From assembly GCA_034638255.1 (NCBI GenBank), contig JAWPGT010000130.1, positions 1-46,191 of the forward strand: a stretch of DNA of 46,191 bases, given 5' to 3'. This DNA comes from Coprinus comatus (Eukaryota > Basidiomycota > Agaricomycetes > Agaricales > Agaricaceae). Numbering within the stretch: position 1 is the first letter of the stretch; each line of letters starts with the position of its first letter. The position numbers and the translations under genes are program-made. The notes below the pieces were generated by a model. That model was not told the origin of the DNA. It saw nothing but the letters and a program-made list of their open reading frames with translations, and ran no database searches. Below, piece after piece: positions 1 through 9,754 of the stretch.

Positions 1-495
1 GGAGAAATACTTGGTGGCGGTGGTGCTGGGGCTCAAGAGATAACGGGAGGAACTGGATCTTGTTGTTCTGAAGAAGAAGGGAATAACATTATTCTTACTC
101 GAGAAATGCTATGCAAAACACTTCGAGGTAGAGAAGCTTCTCAACGATATATCGCAGGTTTCATTGCAAGAGAACTACATAATCGTCAACCATCTGTTGA
201 TTGTTTGTATAAACACAATCCAATTCAACCAAGTCGGGAATGTTTGGAATCATTTTATTATATTATGTTGAATATATTGAGGTCAGTTGGAGGGATTGCT
301 TGTGGGAGAGATGCGGATCCGTTGTTTACTTTGGTTCAGGCGACGGAAATGTTATCGAGAACGGATTTTTCAGATGGTCAGAGACAGTGTGGGTTAAGAA
401 TGTGTCAAACTTGTAAAGTGGATTTTGCGAAAGCGGCGGTGAAAGCTAGGGAGGAGGTTTGGGGAATGTTGCCAACTTGGTTTGATCTCATTTGA
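1..495 (+). CDS. BTB/POZ-like protein, C-terminal part (partial)
   Basis: The frame is open from the first base of the window to a TGA at 493-495, so this is the 3' end of a gene that starts outside. The visible part is 164 residues. It begins with a Gly-rich, low-complexity stretch and then has a helical region. It ends with a CxxC pair (MCQTCK) followed by AREEVW and LPTWFDL. That ending, a Cys pair followed by a helix and W-x-x-LP-x-F, resembles the C-terminus of the large family of agaricomycete proteins with an N-terminal BTB domain. The BTB domain itself would lie outside the window, so the assignment is inferred from the tail alone. Any internal intron upstream cannot be judged. The function is unknown; such proteins are usually called hypothetical or transcriptional-regulator-like. 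Confidence 0.6.
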   Translation, partial: GEILGGGGAGAQEITGGTGSCCSEEEGNNIILTREMLCKTLRGREASQRYIAGFIARELHNRQPSVDCLYKHNPIQPSRECLESFYYIMLNILRSVGGIACGRDADPLFTLVQATEMLSRTDFSDGQRQCGLRMCQTCKVDFAKAAVKAREEVWGMLPTWFDLI

Positions 496-955
496 TGTGG
501 AGGCTAAAGTTGTCAATAATTTAACATGTTCTGTCGAATTGCTTTGTTGTGAAATTTAAGCTACTACACATTTTATTGTTGTCGCTGCATATGTAAAATA
601 ATCCAGGGTCATAATTATTTCCGTTGGAGAACCTGTTGTTAATGAAATAGGTTATATGATGCTGATGTGCCCTCATGGCTTTCAATCCGAATTCCCATGT
701 GAATTCTTCTACACAAAGTATTGTAATTGAATATTGACCATTGGTCTAATTGGAGGCTCTTCAAGGGGCTATTTATGTATTCCATCAAATGGTAATTGTA
801 TAAAAGGTGGATGACGAATCGATATTAACCATGATGAGAATTCCAAGTATAAAACGGGTTATCCGCAAGCTAAAGTCTCGCGCCGACTCTTCAGTAACAA
901 TCACCACTCACCACTACTTAAGACACAACGTTGACACACACCGCATAGTATACCA
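496..955. other. Intergenic region with DLH promoter
   Basis: This is the 460-bp gap between the BTB-like gene and the dienelactone hydrolase. It is AT-rich and has no open frame of note. The right part should be the promoter and 5' leader of the downstream gene. Confidence 0.5.
848..854 (+). promoter_or_regulatory. TATA-box-like element upstream of DLH
   Basis: TATAAAA stands 108 nt before the ATG at 956. A CA-rich leader follows it, which is common for fungal 5' UTRs. The distance fits a TATA box with a 5' leader of several tens of bases, but nothing else supports it. Confidence 0.4.
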
Positions 956-2056
956 ATGTCAGCAGTACTAGCCGGTTCTACAGGTGAATGTTGTTATACA
1001 GGATTTAAACACTCGGGGACACCAGTTGGGAAAGATGTTACCATTGCTGGAATCTCGACGTACGTTGCAGAACCAAAGGGAGAACCTAAAGGAATCATTC
1101 TATTCTTCCCGGATGTGTTTGGTCCTTTTTATATAAACAATCAATTGTTACAGGATTATTTCGCAGAGAATGGTGAGTACTACTTGCCATATAGATGTTG
1201 TGAGCAAACTAATACGCTATACCAGGGTTCTTGGTATTGGGGATAGATTATTTCTTCGGTGATGGGATTCACAAGCAGGAAGAGAAACCCGGTTTTGATA
1301 AAGCGGCATGGATTACGATGACTCGAGCGAAGGCAGCCGAAGTGACCCCTCAATGGATTGAAGCAGTCCGAGAAAAATACGGTTCGTGAGCATCTGGCAA
1401 CTTCCAAGCGATAGAGTGCCCGCTGAAGTTTTCGATCTAGGAACGGAAAATAAGTATTTTGCTGTTGGATACTGCTTTGGTGGACCACATACTTTGAATA
1501 TTGCGGGGACTGACAAAGTACTTGCTGGTGCGACTGAGAATCAATTAACCGCGACGATTTGCTGAGATTTAGGGGTTTATTGCTAGCTGCCTTCGCGCAT
1601 CCTGCATTCTTGACAGAGGACCAATTCCAACGGTTAAAGCGTGGGTTCTTACAGTAGAGCTAGATGATAGTCGGAGACTAATCTGTTGCGTGCATAAATT
1701 AGGACCGTTCCTGATCCTGGCTGCTGGTAAGCAGGCTTTATATCAACATGTTACTTGAAAAGTCCTCAGACCATATCAATAATGATCTGGATTAGAAACC
1801 GACCACACCTTCCCTCCGGAGTCTAGACGCCGTGCTATTGACATTCTGTCGGAGATCAAGGCAACGTACCACCTCCGTCTCTTCTCTGGCGTCTCTCATG
1901 GATTCGCAAGTCGCGGTGATCTCGAGGATGAGAATGGCAGTAGGTTAACTTCCTTTCAGTGGTTACCATAACACTTTTAATATATGTTTAGGATGGGCCA
2001 AGGAAGAAGCTGCAGCTAGTGTTGTCACCTTCTTTTCTCGATTCTTGAAGGCATAG
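956..2056 (+). CDS. Dienelactone hydrolase family protein
   Basis: This is an alpha/beta-hydrolase of the dienelactone (carboxymethylenebutenolide) hydrolase family. Joining 956-1172, 1226-1381, 1441-1527, 1587-1640, 1703-1726, 1796-1939 and 1992-2056 gives an unbroken 248-residue frame, the usual length for the family. The nucleophile is Cys136 in GYCFGG. The acid is Asp182 in ETDHTFP and the base is His214 in SHGF, so the Cys-Asp-His triad is complete. The fifth exon is only 24 nt (PFLILAA) and two donors are unusual (GTTCGT, GTGGGT). There is no signal peptide, so it is probably cytosolic. Bacterial relatives open the lactone ring in chloroaromatic degradation; the substrate of the fungal proteins is generally unknown. 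The stop lies only 155 bp before the next gene on the same strand. Confidence 0.9.
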
Positions 2057-2211
2057 TTAAAGATCTGAGGACTTTAGTTTCTTACTGTATTACAAAACAA
2101 GTAGCCCCTGAACGTACCCCTATGACGCAAAAGCACGTGACACAACAGTTCTGTTGCCTCAGAAGCGTTTAGCCCAGCGTTGAAGCCGATATTCTTTCCT
2201 TCATTACCACC

Positions 2212-4433
2212 ATGAGACTCAGGTCACCTACACTCATGTATCTGATACGGACTGTGCTAGCTTCACCGTTTGTCTTTAAATCTGTTTCTAGCGGGGAAGT
2301 ACCAGAAGCACCAAGAGGATCCCCAGAGTTCTGGTACAAGGTTGCCATCAGTATCGGCCTTGTGCTTGCTGGCGGTGTATTTGCAGGGTGTGTTTATCAG
2401 AAAGTTTAAGAAACTAAGATTAGGAACTAAAAGAAACGATAATACAAATCCAGATTGACCCTCGGTTTGATGGGTCTTGACGAATTGCATTTGCGCGTTT
2501 TGGCCTCTTCTTCAGACGACCCTAAGGAAAAGAATAACGCGAAGAAAGGTACCTTTTTGTCTATCGGTTTTGCTGTAATTGATATGCTTACTTGTGACGA
2601 TAGTTTTGAAAATGATGAAGAAGGGTCGTCATTGGATCCTCGTCGTATGTTCCTTAGCTATAAGTCAGTGTTTCAACTGAGTCTGACGAGTTTTGCACAG
2701 GTACTTCTGCTTGGAAATGTCGTGGGTATTGGAAAGGTGAAAGTATATAAACTCTCTCATGACGCGATTTAGATTGTAAACGAAAGTTTGCCCATCTTCC
2801 TTGATAGTGCGGTATGGATCTTTCTATCATTGGTTGACTTTATCTGAGGTGGTTTTATTAGCTTGGCGGGGGTGTCGCTGCTATTGTGATATCCACAGCT
2901 GCAATTGGTATGCCAGGAATTTATTTTCTGAAGTTCTTGCATACTGACTGGTCTCCTAACGATAGTCATCTTCGGGTTCGTACTCAACCTATTCTATGGG
3001 ATTTGTTTTCGGCTTTCCTAACATGTCCTATCAATCTTTTCTAGAGAGTACGTGCTTATCCCGTCTTCATATCACTTCATATTGATAGGTCTGTTTCAGG
3101 GTGATTCCTCAAGCTGTCAGTGTTCGGTATGGTCTAGCGATCGGAGCTACATGTGCTCCTCTAGTATTGGCAATGATGTACATTTTTGGTGCGTGTTTTC
3201 TCGAAATGTATGTTCTTCATCTTTCTGATACATCTCTCAGCTCCAATTGCATGGCCGATTGCGAAATTACTGGACTGGATTCTTGGGGCAAACGAACAAA
3301 ACACCTACAAGAAAGCTGAGCTCAAGTCTTTCCTTCAGTTCCATAGGACAGGAGAGGAACCTCTGCGTGATGATGAAATTAACATCCTAAATGGTGTCTT
3401 GGAGTTGAATACCAAGAACGTGGAGACCATTATGACGCCTCTGAAAGTTCGTTTGACCTTTTATACTCCAAAATTTATTACATTGACCACTTTATGCAGG
3501 ATACTGTTGTTCTTAGCGCCGACGCAATTCTAGACCACCACGCAGTCGATGCCATGTATGTCTTCTATTTGTATGCTGTGAATTGTACTTGACCCATTCC
3601 CAGCCTATTAAGTGGATATTCGCGATTTCCAGTCCACGAACCAGGAAATCCGATGGCTTTCATTGGATTATTACTTGTCAAAAAGGTTAGCTGTTCCAAT
3701 TAACCCCGTTACAAGACCAGCGCTAACATTATACTAGCTTCTCACATATGATCCTAGCAAAGCTCTTCCTGTTTCGGCATTCGCTCTTTCTATTCTCCCC
3801 GAAGCCCACCCTTCTATCAATTGCTTCCAAGCCCTTGACTACTTGTGAGCGTTGTCCTTCGAAAAAACAAGTCGTGTTGATACCGTAACATTAACCCCTT
3901 GGGTCAGCCAAACAGGGCGTGCACATCTTCTTCTAATCAGCCGTACTCCTGGAAAAGCCGGCGGTGCGATTGGAGTGATTACCCTAGAAGGTATGCCGGT
4001 GCTCCATCATTCATTGGCACATAAATGCATTTTTAACATTTGATTCAACTTTGCAATTTTGGAATTTAGATATTATCGAGGTGAGTACCATTTAACGAAT
4101 TTCCAATGCGATAATAGGTGCTGATATATCTCATAGGAAATCCTTTCTGAAGAAATTGTTGATGAGACAGATCGATATGAAGATAATCAACATAAAAAAC
4201 GCGCAAAGCGTTTAACTACTTCGGCTGTTATGAGAGGGTAAGTACTTTTGATTTTTCGATTTCAATAGCTGATAATTATTATTATCTATAGAATTGTCGA
4301 ACGCCGCATCAGAGGTGCATCTTTAGAAGGCGAAAATTCACCACTGCTTGGTGGTCCAAATGAACGTTCTGCAAGCACTAGCTTTGGGTATGGAACTAAT
4401 GGGGTGATCAGCGAGTCCCCGAGAGAGACGTAA
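2212..4433 (+). CDS. Mam3/CNNM-like membrane protein (DUF21 plus CBS pair)
   Basis: Yeast Mam3 and animal CNNM proteins are endomembrane or plasma-membrane proteins tied to Mg/Mn homeostasis. This model has 17 exons: 2212-2387, 2454-2548, 2604-2644, 2701-2721, 2773-2811, 2862-2907, 2966-2975, 3045-3047, 3100-3188, 3241-3446, 3500-3555, 3604-3685, 3738-3844, 3908-3990, 4070-4080, 4137-4237 and 4292-4433. The sum is 1308 nt with no stop, giving 435 residues. An N-terminal hydrophobic segment is followed by the DUF21 transmembrane domain (LTLGLMGLDELHLRVL, LLLGNVIVNESLP, FGEVIPQAVSVRYG). A CBS pair follows (NVETIMTPLKD, GYSRFPVHEPGNP, GAIGVITLEDIIEEIL). The hydrophilic tail ends in ISESPRET. Exons of 3, 10 and 11 nt are needed to keep the conserved motifs. 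The assignment is firm; the transported ion is not shown by sequence. Confidence 0.9.
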
Positions 4434-6300
4434 AAGAAATTATTATTATAGAACATACACACATGTATGCATAAATCTTGTAACCTTGCAATCATTGTGG
4501 AGACTCCTATACTTTTATCATATTAGATATTGGGTAGTTGTGTCTTGTCTATACATACATACGTAGTTCTTTTCTTGGAATTTGTCACTTTGCGGGTGCT
4601 TGAATGAAGAATGAGAGAGTATGGGCGGGACTCTATGCTATTATGCGCACTTCTTTAAACTTATCTACCTTTATTTTTCTCCTACTTCTGCTGTCTTTAG
4701 GCCAACTCAGATTACCGACCAGATGCTCTGTTTCTGTTCTCTTCTGGTATCCGAAATTATACAGTAATCTTTAAAATATGATCATTTCCTGAGTTGTGAT
4801 AGAATGAACAAGGAGACTCGTACCTTGGGCAAGGAGAGATAATGACAAAAATAGACATCACACATGGGAGACCCTTGTTGCATTATCATTGATATTGATT
4901 GGTACTTAGTACTGAGTAGTGTAACTTACTTTCTCGCGATCATACTACTATCATTCAATATATCCAGCTTGGCATCATCCATCATGCACAGAACTTGGTA
5001 TACTTCATTATCAACTAGCAACGCGTTGGGATATCGTGATATAAATGTGGAATAATTGAGGCAGGCTAACAGTAGCAGTCAGAAGGTGACCTAGCTTTGC
5101 GATGAGATCTTGTCATGTTGACCGTACTCAGTATAATCAGATTAATCGCATTGGTATCGCACGACAACTATCAGATATACGTCTCTTGCCAAATATCACT
5201 TCACTCCTATTGTGTCTTCCCGCCGGGGGACCTCCCGGACCCTCAACTTGGATCAATTGATATAATTGTCATATTATTCAACATACGGACGTACATCTAG
5301 TGCCCATGCCCTCAAGCCTGAATAATACTTGAAGTGCTGGATAGTGACCTGGATATCAATTGTAGATGCCGTACTTGTGCTTGAAAGGCAGTATATCATA
5401 TTCTCATCTCGAGACAAGTGGTGAACAAGAACATGTCGTTTGTCTGATCTAAATATCAGAAGACTGAAATAGGTTTTTTGATATAGTTACCACTATGTTT
5501 GGTGATCATTGGCAAAGTTCGAATCAGCAATTTCTTCACATAACAGTTCTAATAAATAGTAAGTTGCTTCCGACCTCAATATTACATTCCCGATTCCAAC
5601 TTTTGACTCGCAACAGTGCAGTGGTAAAACAAGAGAATGTCCTCAGTGGAGCAACTTCTTGTGGCTGGTATCGAGACGTACAGGCAGGTTAATGTATGTG
5701 ACCCCAAACCCCAACCTCATCTACTACGAATTATCATGAGATGAATACTGATTCCACTCATGTTTTACTTCAGTATTGTAATGGTATGCCTCTATTTACA
5801 ATATATATAACACAGGGTTGAAGCTGAACCCACTGTGAAGTTGCAGGGGTGACTGTAATGGTGAGTTTCAATGACAGAGTCGTTAATCACAAACATATTC
5901 ATACTTGAAGGGGGTTAGGTCCTTGACTGGCTTCTAACATTTGAGATGGAAGTTTCGCTAGTTTGGGAATCGAGGTGGTGTTTTATGAAGGTGATGTACC
6001 TTCTGACACGTTACCTGACATTTATTGATACATCCATGGTATCGTATCGTAAGTTTCTTTATAAATCTCGCCGAGGCTATCCTTAATCTTTTACAATGTC
6101 TGATGATTGTTTTTTCTTTTTTCGAAATTTAGACCAATTTGGATTCTCACTTCCTTATTCAATGTGTAAATACCTATACGAGATAGCTGCTTGTGAGTCT
6201 TCAACTTGCTACCAGACTTTCTCAGTCCACTAATGATTCTTAATTGATTAACACTAATTGTTCATAGTTATGTTTATCAGCGGAACGGCATTCGCAGACA
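4434..6300. other. Intergenic, no gene recognised
   Basis: This AT-rich stretch of about 1.9 kb lies after the Mam3-like gene. The open frames here are 61-65 codons, have no family resemblance and no plausible splice partners. Nothing else is supported. Confidence 0.5.
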
Positions 6301-6354
6301 CATCAGGATTTCGCGCATGTCCTTGGAGGTACTTGAAGTTACTTAGAAAGGCAT

Positions 6355-6371
6355 CCAAGGAGCTCCAAGTA
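6355..6371. repeat. 17-bp direct repeat, copy 1
   Basis: CCAAGGAGCTCCAAGTA is found here and again, identically, at 6432-6448. The core CCAAGGAGCTCCAAG is close to its own reverse complement, so copies can pair with each other. Confidence 0.7.
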
Positions 6372-6406
6372 CACCCCAATAGAATTCAAAGAAGAGTAAA
6401 ATTATC

Positions 6407-6446
6407 CTTGGAGTTCCTTGGAAAATTTGTCCCAAGGAGCTCCAAG
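6407..6446. repeat. Hairpin of 15-bp arms with 10-nt loop
   Basis: The arms at 6407-6421 and 6432-6446 are complementary at 14 of 15 positions. The right arm is part of the second copy of the 17-bp repeat. CTTGG/CCAAG-rich sequence surrounds it (6320-6500), and a similar CCTTGG...CCAAGG pair stands at 8208-8230. This may be the end structure of a non-autonomous element, but no target-site duplication was found. Confidence 0.6.
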
Positions 6447-6776
6447 TAGGTCCCTCTAACTTGGGTGTACTTGAATAGCTTTGAACGTACTTGGACAGCA
6501 CATAAAAGTTACTTTTTCTACCTTGTAATTATATTTTACAGGATTTTATTTGCATTTTCGGGATAATTCAAGTACTCTCAAGGTCACACCAAGTAAGGGA
6601 ATAAGGACAATAAAAAAAATATCATTGAAGTTGTAATAATACATGTGATATACTAACTTAGTCTACAGTATTAATACATTCTTATACCTTTGTATCAGAA
6701 TAGAGACTGTAATAGTGAAATAAGTAATTATTAACATAAAATGGAGAGAAAAAGCGGACCTTGGATGATGTGTTAC

Positions 6777-7543
6777 AAAGATCACATCACACGAAGCATG
6801 ATACTCGACCGTACGACGTGCGAGTACCAGCGTTGGAAAGGGGCGGTTAATGTGGTTATAACGAGCCTAAACACAAAAGGATTGGATAAGAAATGGGCGA
6901 GTTATTAGTTATTTAGTTGGAGAGTAATATATATATAGTAACTTACCAAAGATCTGCATGTCGGTACATGAGTTTTGAGGGGTACGTGGTGCGGATAGTA
7001 TCGTTGTAACAACGCCGTTTAGACGGTTTTAACGAACCTAAGTACAGGAGGAGTGCACAGATATTGAATGATATATCAGTTATTTCGTTGGGGAGGAACA
7101 TATGTGGTAACTTACCAGAGATGTGCATGTCGGCACAGGGGTTTTGGACAGTGTGCAGTGTAAATGGTATCGTTCGAACGGCGTCATTTAGGTGATTTTA
7201 ATGAGCCTAGATACAAAAGGAGTGCATAGATATTGAGTGACATATTAAATATTTAGTTGGGGAGGAACATATATGGTAACTCACCAGAGAGGAGTGTGTC
7301 GGCACTGGAGTTTTGGGTGGTGCGGAGTGCGGATGGCACTGTTCGGACGGCGTCGTCAAGACGGTTGTAATGAGCCTAAAATCATAAGGATTAAACATGT
7401 ATCAAGCGAAATATTACATATTTAGTTAGAGTGAATCACCTGGGACCTAGTACCAGAGTATTGCTCACTACACCTCCAATCCTTCCCCACAGCGCAATCA
7501 ACTTCGGTCAGTCATGGAAGAGTTACGAATGGTCTAAACGAGC
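6777..7543 (-). repeat. 169-bp tandem array of exon/intron-like units
   Basis: GTAACT(T/C)ACC blocks recur at 6941, 7110 and 7279, exactly 169 bp apart. GA(G/A)CCTA blocks recur at 6863, 7034, 7203 and 7372, with one more about 168 bp further near 7540. Read on the minus strand each unit has an acceptor (TTTAG, CTTAG, TCTAG, TTTAG) and then 91 nt ending in CTCTG or CTTTG. A donor (GTGAGT, GTAAGT, GTAAGT) and 78-80 nt of intron-like sequence follow. Exon-like blocks are 7375-7285, 7206-7116 and 7037-6947; diverged blocks are 7543-7454 and 6866-6777. Copies differ at roughly a quarter of positions by eye. Block 7206-7116 has stops in all three frames, so a protein from the present array is unlikely. 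It could be a dead gene with duplicated exons, a non-coding transcript, or a satellite. Confidence 0.7.
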
Positions 7544-8200
7544 CTAGGTAAATGTCTCTATGTGAAGAAATGAGTGAGACAGCCTCAGGATACTACAGAG
7601 TGATGACATACCAATATTATTCATGCCATACCATGAGAATTAGACCATAGCACGTGTGGCTAGGCTTGTTCGAAGCGGAAAAAAGAGCCGGTTCCAAAGA
7701 GCCAAGACGCGTGCCAAAGCGTGATGAAATGAGTACAACAGACTAAAAACATTGTATGCTTACCTTGTTCAATAAAGTGGCTGTTATAGTACAAGTACTA
7801 AACCACGCGACGCGTAACCGCCGTCATTCGAAGCAAAACGGTGAGACAATTCTAGAGAGCCTAAAAACGTGAGATTTTGTTAGGAATTGAGTGAATAGGG
7901 ATGTAATGATGTGGCAGAGGTATTATGATCTCGTGAGATTGTTGCCATTGGGATGTGACGTGGAGTGAGTGATGTGTGACAAGGAGAGTAGGATGTCACA
8001 CTCATCCGCTTTTTTTGCAAAGTCCAAATTTGATAACATCAAAAGTTTCAAAACATATGTGATGATCAATAATCATTGATCAGAACAAAAACAAATAGTG
8101 TTAATAATGTAAACTAAAGTTTAACATTTTTCGTGAGCAAGTAAAGCTTGAGGATTTACTTGGTTCTATCCTTGACCTAACTTGGAACTAAAAAGCTCCT
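7544..8200. other. Diverged flank of the tandem array
   Basis: Further minus-strand blocks look like relics of the array or its upstream exons. There is a donor-like GTATGT at 7611, a GTAAGC donor at 7763, and an acceptor-like TTTTTAG followed by GCTCTC at 7860. Their spacing is no longer 169 bp. No open frame connects them. Confidence 0.35.
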
Positions 8201-8207
8201 CAGAGTA

Positions 8208-8230
8208 CCTTGGGACATTTTTCACCAAGG
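8208..8230. repeat. CCTTGG/CCAAGG inverted repeat
   Basis: A CCTTGG arm at 8208-8213 faces CCAAGG at 8225-8230. The neighbouring bases are also CTTGG- and CAAGTAC-rich, like those around 6320-6480. The two CCAAGG-rich patches therefore bracket the tandem array. Confidence 0.5.
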
Positions 8231-8298
8231 ATGTACAAGTACAACAAGTAGTCTAAGCAACCCTAAGGTAGACCACCTGTCGCTCCCAGACTGGCAGT

Positions 8299-8341
8299 CA
8301 TATTAGACTGGCTGGTTTCAGACACCAACCAGTCTAATATG
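8299..8341. repeat. Near-perfect hairpin, 18-bp arms
   Basis: Arms at 8299-8316 and 8324-8341 pair at 17 of 18 positions around the 7-nt loop TTCAGAC. No gene ends next to it, so a role as terminator is unlikely. It may be a small foldback element. Confidence 0.75.
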
Positions 8342-8933
8342 AGTCCATTTTTTCAATTTTCGGTCATCTGAAAAGACCTTGACTATCCAAAAACCTTTGT
8401 ATAAATTTATATGTATGCAAACCGTGGGCTTGCATAGAATCACGTGTACTATATGTTTCTCTCAATTGTCAATCAATTGTCGATGATGGGGATCAATGTT
8501 GCATTGATTCTTCAACCTCATGTTATTTTTGATCATCATTCCGTGATGTGTTGGCAATTGCTGTCAACTGCCACAATAGTTGGCACAGATATGTCTTGAC
8601 TATCCTCTGGTATGTTTTCTTATGTTTGGCATGTTATATATATGTTTTATTCATTATTTACACAACGCAACACTGGGTAGATACCATGTGAATGAATTCT
8701 GTTTTTTTTTCTTTTCAAGTTGGTATACAAGTAGTATGAGAACGGATTCAAGAATGAGTATTGAGTAAACTAGTGCTATCACCAGAACATACTGGAACAA
8801 ACATTTCCAGTCAGCAAGCACTCGGTAAAAAAAATGTCTGGTGCAGCAGTAATGGCAACACGAAAGTTCGAGTTGCCCCCCAGACACCATAGTTTGACAG
8901 TTTGACATCACTTCCTGGTGTCACTGGTTGTCG

Positions 8934-9038
8934 GTGAGAATCAGGCAAGTTTGAATTTCCAACAAATGCCCGGGCTCCGCTGATGGTGACTCAAGCTTTC
9001 AAGGTCATCACCTCGACACCAGTGAGAATCAGGCAAGT
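8934..9038. repeat. 17-bp direct repeat pair
   Basis: GTGAGAATCAGGCAAGT occurs at 8934-8950 and again at 9022-9038, with similar bases (TCTGAA/TTTGAA) after each. The rest of 8342-9754 shows no gene that I can support. Confidence 0.6.
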
Positions 9039-9754
9039 CTGAAGTCACCTCGGAGTTCGGACTCAGTACTCAGTCCGAGGCTACTAGGTACCCGTGCTAT
9101 ACCACTTCTCAACCTTATATGACTCTAGCTTTTGTTGTCGCTAATCTGAATGAAAATCCCTCTCCATTAATCATTGCCATTGACAAGTCACAAGTTTACA
9201 ACTGACAGGTACACGTCAACCTGACTCGCAAATCATTCAACAAAGATTCATCAAGGCTTAGTGAAGGTGACCGTGTAAACATTGTCTTAACCTTATTCTT
9301 TATACATCTGTTCCCAGTACATTACTAAGTAGTTATCCTGACCTCATCTAGCCAGTTATCAGATATATACACTGCAAGTCCAACAGTAATGTTACGTCTG
9401 GTTACAGTTGTCATGCAAATGTCAGAGAATCATGCTATCAACTCCTGTTATCATGACTCATGATGGATAGATACATCCGTCATTGAGGACATCCAGGACA
9501 GGGAATGCGGGAATGCAAACTTGGCATGTTCAACATTCAACCATGCTTCTTTCTTCCTGTCCTGTCACGAATCATGATCAAAGTTAAGCTGTTAATCAAG
9601 AAGAATTGTGATCGAAGCCAGGTCTGAGGTCACAGGTGACTTAGGAATGGCCTAAGCCAGAATCTACCCGATAACAAAATAACAGTTGTATTTACCAAAC
9701 ATACAAAATGTCGGTCTTCAATGCATAAGAAAAACAAAACAAGATTGAACTTCG

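Noticed and set aside
6777..7543. CRISPR array
   Set aside because: The sequence is eukaryotic. The 169-bp units diverge along their whole length, and there are no short conserved repeats with unique spacers.
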